DNA of 5,146 nucleotides, taken from assembly GCA_027062165.1 (NCBI GenBank), contig JAMOTU010000055.1, positions 1 to 5,146 of the forward strand, given 5' to 3'. The position numbers were made by a program, and so were the translations under genes. Every line of letters begins with the position of its first letter. The first letter of the stretch is position 1. The notes under the pieces are model-generated. The model was not told the DNA's origin. It searched no databases and saw nothing but the letters and a program-made list of their open reading frames with translations. The DNA comes from Candidatus Altimarinota bacterium (GTDB lineage Bacteria; Patescibacteriota; Gracilibacteria; Absconditabacterales; Absconditicoccaceae). This document shows positions 1 through 5,146 of the stretch, piece after piece.

Positions 1-1437
1 TGGCTCATATCTTAATCAAATCAAATCTTTTCATTTAACTGAAAAAACTTCTACATATTCTTTTGGATTTTTATAATATCTCTTTAAAAGATCTTTAGCC
101 AAAATATAATATTCTCTTGATTTTTTATCAAAGATTAAAACATACTCAATCTCAGGATTTACAGCCAAAAACATATTAGATGGCAAGGTCCAAGGAGTAG
201 TAGTCCAAGCTAAAAAATAAACTGGTGCATTCTCTAAACTTTCAAGAGAAACTTTCTTGAAAACATATTCTAACATATAAATATCTATAAACTCTTTTTT
301 AATCCTGTTAGGATCATCGATTATCAAATTTTGTCAATCATTTGAAAATACTTTAATTCCAAATCATATATCATTATTTATTCATTCAACAATTTCAATC
401 CATCATAATTTTGAATGTTTATCTGGTTCTAACAAATCAATATTTTCAAAATTTCAATCTCAATTTACAATAAAATAATTTATTTTATATCCTTGATTCT
501 TTATTATTTTCTTAAAACTACCTAAATATTTCACATCATCTACTTCTATTCATATTTCTTCCTTTAATTCTCTTTTTAAAGCCTCCTCCAATCATTCCTC
601 CTTTTCTACTTTTCCGCCTGGAAAAGTCCACAAATTAGTCATAGGATGATACAACACCAAATATTTATTATCTTTTTTTACAACACCCGCTACTACTTCA
701 ATAAATCAATCATCAGTACAAGAAAAATCTGATAAACTTTGACTTAACTTTTTCTCAGACTTTCCCAGAGTAATTTTTTCTGACTCTCCGCGTATTCTAA
801 ATTTAACTGTTATAGCTTTATCTTGTTTATCAGCATAACCCTGGCTAATTTCATATGCAGAAAGCGGTGTAGCACAATTAGGACAATATCATTGTATTTT
901 AAAAGATTTATAAATTAAATTATTCTTATACATTGCAGAAAATACCCACATCACTGATTCCATAAAATCCAAATCCATTGTAAAATATGCTCTTGTAATA
1001 TCTACCCATCTTCCAAGATGAGAAACAAACCGCTTCCAGTTTTCATTAACTTGTTTAACAGAAAATCTACAAGCTTCTATAAATTTTTCTATACCTATTT
1101 TATTCTCTATCTCTTTTTTTCATCTGACTTTTAAAAGTTTTTCTACATATCCTTCAGCTGGCAATCAATGACAATCCCATCACCATTTTCTAGGCACAAA
1201 GTATCCCCTCATATACATATATCTTGGCACTAAATCTTTTATTGTAGAAGCTAAAAGGTGTCAATAATGAGGATCTCAAGAAGCAAAAGGAGGTCAGTCG
1301 TAAAAATTAAACTGCAACGGATAGTTATCTTTATTCCTAATCTTCTTAATATCAGGATCTAATTCTAAAGTTCTCTTCTCTATATCTTTTTCTTGCCAAT
1401 ATTTAAGAATTTGTTCAGTTATTTTTTTTAAATCCAT
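1..1437 (-). CDS. ileS: Isoleucyl-tRNA synthetase with a Nudix domain inserted in the editing domain (3' end outside window)
   Basis: Cytoplasmic class Ia synthetase that charges tRNA-Ile with isoleucine using ATP. Residues 1-479 are in the window; the KMSKS loop, anticodon-binding domain and stop lie beyond position 1. Read with UGA=Gly, the frame is open throughout with 18 in-frame UGAs. Seen: FYDGPPFASGDPHYGHLL at residues 45-62, containing the HIGH-type motif (PHYGH); GWDCHGLP at 86-93; GRWVD at 142-146; a CxxC pair at C185/C188 followed by TPLSAYE; VKF at 211-213; and the editing-domain signature WTTTPWTLPSN at 411-421. The GRWVD, TPLS and CxxC features resemble the eukaryote-like IleRS type (IleS2) more than the E. 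coli type. About 198 residues separate F213 from W411, where family members have roughly 30-40; the excess is a Nudix domain. The ATG at 1437 starts 'MDLKKI'; no Shine-Dalgarno sequence is visible. Probably co-transcribed with infB upstream. Codon 136 is CGG and may encode Trp. Confidence 0.95.
226..708 (-). other. Nudix hydrolase domain embedded in IleRS (about residues 244-404)
   Basis: Sub-feature of ileS. The insert lies between the first part of the CP1 editing domain (VKFRI, residues 211-215) and its Thr-rich strand (WTTTPWTLP, 411-419). It has a complete Nudix box: G275-x5-E281-x7-R289-E290-L291-x-E293-E294-x-G296-I297 (positions 547-615), preceded by the usual strand and turn LWTFPGG (269-275). 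Two glycines in this stretch, G282 and the box glycine G296, are encoded by UGA, so the insert uses the same code as its host gene. Beta-strand-like segments on both sides (EVVAGVV at 247-253, KYLGSF at 303-308, YKINYFIV at 317-324) fit a full Nudix fold. Nudix enzymes cleave nucleoside diphosphates linked to another group, with the box glutamates binding Mg2+. The substrate here is unknown; Ap4A or an adenylate by-product of the synthetase is an inference from the fusion. Confidence 0.9.
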
Positions 1438-1514
1438 GGAAATATCTTAATAATGTAAATTCTTATGAATTTAGAAAATATATTATTTAAAATACCTAAA
1501 AATTCAAAATTTTA
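1438..1514 (-). other. infB-ileS intergenic spacer without terminator
   Basis: Seventy-seven very AT-rich bases separate the infB stop from the ileS ATG. The infB TAA is immediately followed in frame by a second TAA, a tandem stop that suits a code lacking UGA as stop. There is no GC-rich hairpin with a U-run, so read-through from infB into ileS is likely. A weak promoter-like pair on the minus strand (TTGAAT, 16-bp spacer, TAATAT) is no better than expected in such AT-rich DNA. No Shine-Dalgarno sequence precedes ileS. Confidence 0.5.
1456..1473. repeat. Short perfect inverted repeat upstream of ileS
   Basis: TAAATTC, a 4-nt TTAT spacer and GAATTTA form a perfect 7-bp inverted repeat 19-36 bases ahead of the ileS start codon. 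In RNA it would be a weak, nearly all A-U hairpin; in DNA it could be an operator half-site pair. The base composition makes a chance palindrome quite likely, so this is recorded as a visible structure only. Confidence 0.3.
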
Positions 1515-3863
1515 TTATTCAATAACATAAAATTCTAAAACATCACCTAATTGAATTTTTTTACTAGTCTTAACCTTTAAACCACATTCATATCATTGTC
1601 TAACTTCATCAACATTCTCTGTCTCTCTTTTCAAAGAAATAATTTTTCATCATCCAATCTGAACAAATTCTCAAGTTTCTTTATCTTTTCTAAATAACCT
1701 AAAATATGCACCATTTACAACTTTTCATTCTATTACTTTTCCTCAAATAATCATTTCATTACCTTTCTTATAGAAAATTCATAATACTTCCAATTTTCAT
1801 ATATCTACTTCTTTTTCTTCAGGTTTAACTAATCACTGAGCCAAATTAGTTAAGTAATCTATTATTTCATAAATTATATTAAAATTTTTAACATCTACTT
1901 TAAGATTTTCTGCCTTTTTTTTGATAGAATGTGTTAATGGCACATTAAATCCTATAACTACAGCTTTAGAAGCATCAGCCAAAAGCACATCATTATCTGA
2001 AACAGGTCAAACATCAGCATGAATAATATCAATATCTACATTTTCTGGTAAATCAATTTTATTAACAGCTCACTTCAAAGCCTCTAAAGAACCAAAAGTA
2101 TCAGCCTTTAGTACCAACTTAAGAGTTACCTTATCTCATTTTTGTAATTTTTCTAATATATCAGATACAACTGACTTTTTTTGATAATTGGCTAACTCTT
2201 CCTTCAATTTCTCAGCCTTTTGCCTTGCTTCTTTTTCAGATCATACTACTTCCAATATCCTTCAAGGTTGAGGTAAATCTTGAATTCATAAAATTTGAGC
2301 AGGATCTCATCATTTTATTTCATTTAAATCTTCTCATCTCCAACTAATTAATCTCCTTACCTTTCCGAAAGTATCAAATACCAAAATAGGATCTCCCACT
2401 TTTAAAGTACCAGTCATCAAAATTACAGAAGCTACGACTCATTTTTTAACATCTTTTTTTGATTCTAATATTACTCACACTCAAGGTCTATTAGGATTAT
2501 ATTTTAATTCTAATATTTCAGCTTGAAGTAATATAGTTTCTAGAAGTTCATCTACTCATTCTCATGTAACAGCAGAAACAGGTACTACCTCTATATCTCA
2601 TCCCCAATCAGAAGGAATTAATCAAATCTCAGCCAATTGTCATTTAACTTTTTCAACATTAGCATTTGGTTTATCAATTTTAGTAATAGCTACTATAATT
2701 GGAACTCCTGCATCTTTAGCATGATCAACAGCTTCAATAGTCTGAGGTTTCACACCTTCATCAGCAGCTACCACAATAACAGCTATATCAGTTATTTTAG
2801 CTCATCTAGCCCTAAGTTCAGTAAACAATTCATGACCAGGAGTATCTATAAAAGTTATCTTTTTTCAATTAAATTCTATCTGAGATGCTCAAATAGATTG
2901 TGTTATTCATCAAGCTTCTCTTTCAACAATATTTGTTTTTCTTATATAATCCAATAATTTAGTCTTTCCGTGATCAACATGTCACATTATAGTTACTATA
3001 GGTGGCCTTTCTTCTAAATTTTCTGCATTTCTATCTTCTTCTAAAATTTTTTGCAAATTACCTTCTATAATATCCTTTATATCCAATCCTTTTTCTTCCT
3101 TTCTAACCTTAACACCAAATTCTTCAGCGATAAGAGCAGCAGTATCAAAATCTATTGACGTAGTTATTCAAGCTATTATCTTATTTTCTATCAATTTCTT
3201 TATAATATCAGTAACAGGAATACCTATTTTTTCTGAAAATTCTTTAACTGTGATTGCCTCTGGTAATGTGACTTCTTCTTTCTTTTTCAAAGTATCAGAA
3301 ACTTTTTTTTCTTTAGGTTTCTTTTCTACTATATCCTTCTTTATAACTTTTTTTTCAGAAGTTATTGGCTTTTTTGAAATTTCTTTTTTTTCTTTTAAAT
3401 CCATTTTATGTTTAGTTTTCTTCTTTTCGTTTTTTTTATCTTTTTTAATCAATTTTCATCACTTAGATACTCATTTTTCTTTATCAAAAGTCTTCTTTTT
3501 TCTATCATAACTTTTTTTAATAATAGTTTTTTCACTAATAGTTTTTTTTGTATCTGTTTTTTTTGTATCTTTAGTAATAATTTTTTCTTTTTCATCTACC
3601 TTTTTACTTTCTTGCAAAAGCTCTATTCACAAACTAGCTAAAAATTCTTCTTCCTCAGAAATAATTTCATTTTTTTTATATACCTTATGACTATCTTCCT
3701 TTTTTGATGCTTCAAATTTATTTAAAAATTCTTCCCAAACTTTATCAGAAATTTTTGTTGTCTTTAAGGAATACTTTTTTCAAGTGTATTTATAAATTAA
3801 CTCTAAAAATTCCTCTTTTGAAGAAACACCTATTTGTTTTTTTGCTTCTGTAATCTTTATCAT
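1515..3863 (-). CDS. infB: Translation initiation factor IF-2
   Basis: GTPase that brings initiator tRNA to the 30S subunit and promotes subunit joining. Complete: 782 codons, TAA stop, about 38 in-frame UGAs read as Gly, no CGA or CGG codons. Order: N-terminal region (1-90), lysine-rich low-complexity linker (about 91-199), IF2_N domain (about 200-250, starting [10 protein letters not shown]), G domain (from about 288), then the beta-barrel, IF2 and C-terminal domains to residue 782. GTPase motifs seen: G1 GHVDHGKT 294-301, switch I GGITQSIGA 318-326, G3 DTPGH 340-344, G4 TKID 394-397, G5 SAVTG 430-434. Two positions differ from the usual bacterial form: ITQSIGA for ITQHIGA and TKID for NKID; both look tolerable. 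The length falls between the B. subtilis and E. coli proteins. The ATG at 3863 is the only plausible start nearby: the frame stays open a little upstream but has no ATG, GTG or TTG close by. No Shine-Dalgarno sequence is visible. Divergent from tRNA-Ser. Confidence 0.97.
3541..3570 (-). repeat. infB: 15-bp tandem duplication in the IF-2 linker
   Basis: The 15-base unit GTTTTTTTTGTATCT (plus strand) occurs twice in a row without mismatch. On the coding strand it contributes the repeated peptide [10 protein letters not shown] in the lysine-rich linker. Being a multiple of three it keeps frame. It is the kind of change expected from replication slippage in a disordered region with no fixed length requirement. 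Confidence 0.85.
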
Positions 3864-3913
3864 GCAAAAATTTTTTAATAATAAATAAAAATAGCACTTA
3901 ACAGCTGAATATA

Positions 3914-3941
3914 TTTATAAATTATTTTTTCTTGAAATCAA
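3914..3941 (-). promoter_or_regulatory. Candidate infB promoter
   Basis: On the minus strand, TTGATT (3941-3936) and TATAAA (3919-3914) are separated by 16 bp. They match the sigma-70 boxes at 4/6 and 5/6 positions. Transcription would begin near 3907, giving a leader of about 44 nt before the infB ATG. AT-rich DNA produces such pairs easily, so the call rests on its placement. Confidence 0.45.
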
Positions 3942-3959
3942 TATTAAAATTATTATACT
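3932..3959 (+). promoter_or_regulatory. Candidate tRNA-Ser promoter
   Basis: TTGAAA (3932-3937) and TATACT (3954-3959) are separated by 16 bp. They match the sigma-70 boxes at 4/6 and 5/6 positions. The expected start near 3966 lies about 7 bases before the mature tRNA 5' end, suiting a short leader removed by RNase P. Its -35 box overlaps the -35 of the candidate infB promoter by two bases. It may also serve the LysM-CHAP gene, as no separate promoter fits in the 22-bp gap. Confidence 0.6.
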
Positions 3960-3972
3960 CATTACCACACCT

Positions 3973-4063
3973 GGTGGGGTGGCAGAGTGGTTGAATGCGG
4001 GTGCCTTGAAAGCACTTGTCCCCTCTACGGGGACCGTGGGTTCGAATCCCACCCCCACCGCCA
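3973..4063 (+). tRNA. tRNA-Ser (anticodon UGA), CCA encoded
   Basis: A complete class II tRNA of 91 nt. The acceptor stem is GGTGGGG (3973-3979) with CCCCACC (4053-4059), discriminator G4060, and encoded CCA (4061-4063). The anticodon stem GGTGC/GCACT (4000-4004, 4012-4016; one G-U pair) closes the loop CTTGAAA with anticodon TGA at 4007-4009. The long variable arm is a GTCCCC/GGGGAC hairpin, diagnostic of the Ser/Leu/Tyr class; the T arm is GTGGG-TTCGAAT-CCCAC. Anticodon UGA reads the serine codon UCA. It is not the UGA-decoding tRNA-Gly, which would carry anticodon UCA. It is by far the most GC-rich part of the window. Confidence 0.98.
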
Positions 4064-4085
4064 TTTTATTAAAAATTATTTCTTT

Positions 4086-5135
4086 ATGTTTAAAAAAAAG
4101 AAGAAAACTAATAAGATATTACATATATTAACTTTAACTAGTATATTTTGTTTATCACGACTTTTGATATTCGCAGACAAATTACCACAAATAAAATTAA
4201 ACCGCACTTTCGAAAACAGTGCGGCTTTTTTTGCTAATAATCAAAAAGATTGATATATATATCTATCAGACATTGACTTGACAAACATAGACCCATCAGA
4301 TATCAAATTTATTTATATAGTACAACCTTGAGACAGTCTTTACTCTATAGCACAAAAATTTAACATTTCAGTATCTACTATAAAAACTATAAATAAACTA
4401 AAATCAGATATTATCAGACCCGGTCAAAAACTTATAATAACTGATGAAGAATGAATATTGTATGAAATTAAAGAAAGAATTTCTCTAAAAAACTTTGCTA
4501 AAAAATATTGATTAAATCTAGAAAATCTTAAAAAAGCCAACTATTTCATAAATGATGATTTAATTTTAGATAAGTGAGATGAAATATTTATACCTATTTC
4601 AGAAAAAGAAGCTATTCAAAAATGATTATTAAAACAACAAACTTTCATTAGTCAGTACAAACCTAAAAAGAAAGTAAAAATTAAAATACCTGTTTATAAT
4701 AAAAATATCGGAAGTCGGCGGCAATATAAATGTAAAAAAAATCCAAATATAGTGGCATGTCGGTATTATAATCCAAAAGTAGTAAATCTATTTGCACCAG
4801 GTCACTGTACTCGGTTTGTAGCAATTAAAAAATTCCCTTTCATAAATTCCCACAGACAATCTAGACCTTGGAGATGAAACGCTAAAGAATGGCTTAAAAA
4901 TGCAAAATTAGCTGGATTTAAAACTGGAAAAAGACCTATCGTTAACAGTATAGTAGTCTTTAAATATGGATGAAGAAAATATTACAGATATTGACATGTT
5001 GCCATAGTATTATGAATAGATAAAAAACACAATAAAATACTTATTGAAGAAATGAATTATATATGAAGATTTATAGCTGATAAGCGTCGAGTAGATATTA
5101 ATAACCCTAAAATAATTGGATATATATATTATTAG
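4086..5135 (+). CDS. Secreted LysM-LysM-CHAP cell-wall hydrolase
   Basis: Predicted exported peptidoglycan amidase/endopeptidase of 349 codons, ending TAG; 11 in-frame UGAs are read as Gly. Seen: lysine-rich start and hydrophobic segment (residues 2-30, possible cleavage after FA30); a clear LysM (76-118: YIVQPGDSLYSIAQKF, then RPGQKLII); a degenerate second LysM-like repeat (124-171, ending KGDEIFIPI); a basic linker (192-200); and a CHAP domain (about 225-349). The CHAP domain has catalytic Cys241 in GHCT, a PWRGNAKEW segment (261-269), His304 in GHVAIV, and EMNY (322-325), which supplies the usual third polar residue. LysM binds peptidoglycan glycans; CHAP cuts peptide or amide bonds in the wall. 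Six codons are CGG or CGA (25, 211, 212, 226, 243, 335); codon 243 falls at the conserved Trp of the CHAP motif. C216 and C225 could form a disulfide. The ATG lies 22 nt after the tRNA CCA without a Shine-Dalgarno sequence; the signal peptide supports this start. A terminator-like hairpin lies at codons 39-49. Confidence 0.92.
4202..4232 (+). terminator. Intrinsic terminator-like hairpin inside the CHAP gene
   Basis: CCGCACT (4202-4208) and AGTGCGG (4218-4224) form a perfect 7-bp, five-GC stem around a 9-nt loop, followed by C and seven Ts (4226-4232): the classic Rho-independent form. It sits about 140 nt after the tRNA-Ser 3' end and 116 nt into the hydrolase frame, where it encodes residues 39-49 just behind the signal peptide. 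Its CGC and GCG codons stand out in an AT-rich gene. It could end tRNA transcripts and attenuate the hydrolase mRNA. On the minus strand the downstream tract is T-rich but broken, so termination in that direction would be weaker. Confidence 0.65.
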
Positions 5136-5146
5136 AAAAAGCCCGC
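5136..5146 (+). terminator. Possible left arm of a terminator after the CHAP gene (cut by window end)
   Basis: Directly after the TAG the sequence reads AAAAAGCCCGC up to the window edge. An A-run followed by a GC block right behind a stop codon is how the 5' half of a bidirectional intrinsic terminator usually looks. The matching arm (GCGGGC plus a T-run) would have to lie just outside the window, so this is a guess. Confidence 0.3.

Noticed and set aside
547..615. A separate Nudix hydrolase gene lying between two IleRS fragments.
   Set aside because: The frame is continuous from the ATG at 1437 to the window edge with no TAA/TAG, and synthetase motifs continue on both sides, so it is an embedded domain.
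2637..2957. Plus-strand open frame rich in Ser, Phe and Asn.
   Set aside because: It lies antisense to the infB G domain, has no recognisable motif, and its composition is what AT-rich antisense DNA gives.
3168..3600. Many T-runs that look like terminators or a simple repeat array.
   Set aside because: They are lysine codons of the infB linker on the minus strand; no GC stem precedes them. Only the 15-bp duplication is a true repeat.
3250..3641. Two plus-strand frames of mostly Phe and Ser that look like membrane peptides.
   Set aside because: They are the complement of the lysine-rich IF2 linker (AAA/GAA runs become TTT/TTC); an artefact of strand.
1..3863. Frequent in-frame UGAs read as stops, making ileS and infB pseudogenes or many small ORFs.
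   Set aside because: The UGAs fall on conserved glycines and there are no frameshifts, so a reassigned code explains them.
4007..4009. Anticodon written TGA taken as the tRNA that decodes the reassigned UGA codon.
   Set aside because: Anticodon UGA pairs with codon UCA. A UGA-reading tRNA-Gly needs anticodon UCA. The long variable arm also identifies this as tRNA-Ser.
3987..4253. Plus-strand frame starting inside the tRNA gene.
   Set aside because: Its first part translates the tRNA. The real protein starts at the ATG at 4086 and runs in the same frame through a UGA read as Gly.
1..5146. CRISPR arrays, insertion sequences, attachment sites or riboswitches.
   Set aside because: No spaced direct repeats, transposase, terminal inverted repeats or conserved riboswitch cores were seen; the only intergenic stretches are 77, 109 and 22 bp.

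Overview
ORGANISM AND CODE. This very AT-rich window reads as a Patescibacteria/CPR-type bacterium that decodes UGA as glycine (translation table 25: Absconditabacteria/SR1 and Gracilibacteria). About 67 in-frame UGA codons interrupt three otherwise intact genes. Wherever family motifs can be compared, they fall on invariant glycines: the IleRS catalytic motifs, the IF2 GTPase motifs, the LysM GD pair and the CHAP GHV motif. In addition, CGG and CGA look like tryptophan codons in the CHAP gene, most clearly where the CHAP motif G-x-C-T-W-(Y/F)-V-A is written with CGG at the Trp position. My recollection is that CGA/CGG to Trp has been inferred computationally for Absconditabacteria. That would make Absconditabacteria the better guess over Gracilibacteria, but the window holds no marker that settles it.

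LAYOUT. The minus strand carries infB (3863 to 1515, complete, 782 codons) and then, after a 77-bp gap with no terminator, ileS (1437 to 1, the N-terminal 479 residues, running off the window). They look like one translation operon. The plus strand carries tRNA-Ser(UGA) (3973-4063) and, 22 nt after its encoded CCA, a complete gene for a secreted LysM-LysM-CHAP cell-wall hydrolase (4086-5135). The 109-bp region between infB and the tRNA holds candidate divergent promoters whose -35 boxes overlap. The last 11 bases may be the left arm of a terminator behind the hydrolase gene.

MOST NOTABLE. (1) The IleRS is interrupted in its CP1 editing domain by a full Nudix hydrolase domain with an intact Nudix box, suggesting a synthetase with a built-in nucleotide pyrophosphatase. 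(2) CGG/CGA behave as Trp codons on top of UGA=Gly. (3) A textbook intrinsic-terminator hairpin plus U-run lies inside the hydrolase coding region just after the signal peptide and shortly downstream of the tRNA. This suggests that tRNA transcripts end there unless translating ribosomes carry transcription through. All three points come from reading the sequence; the functional readings are inference.
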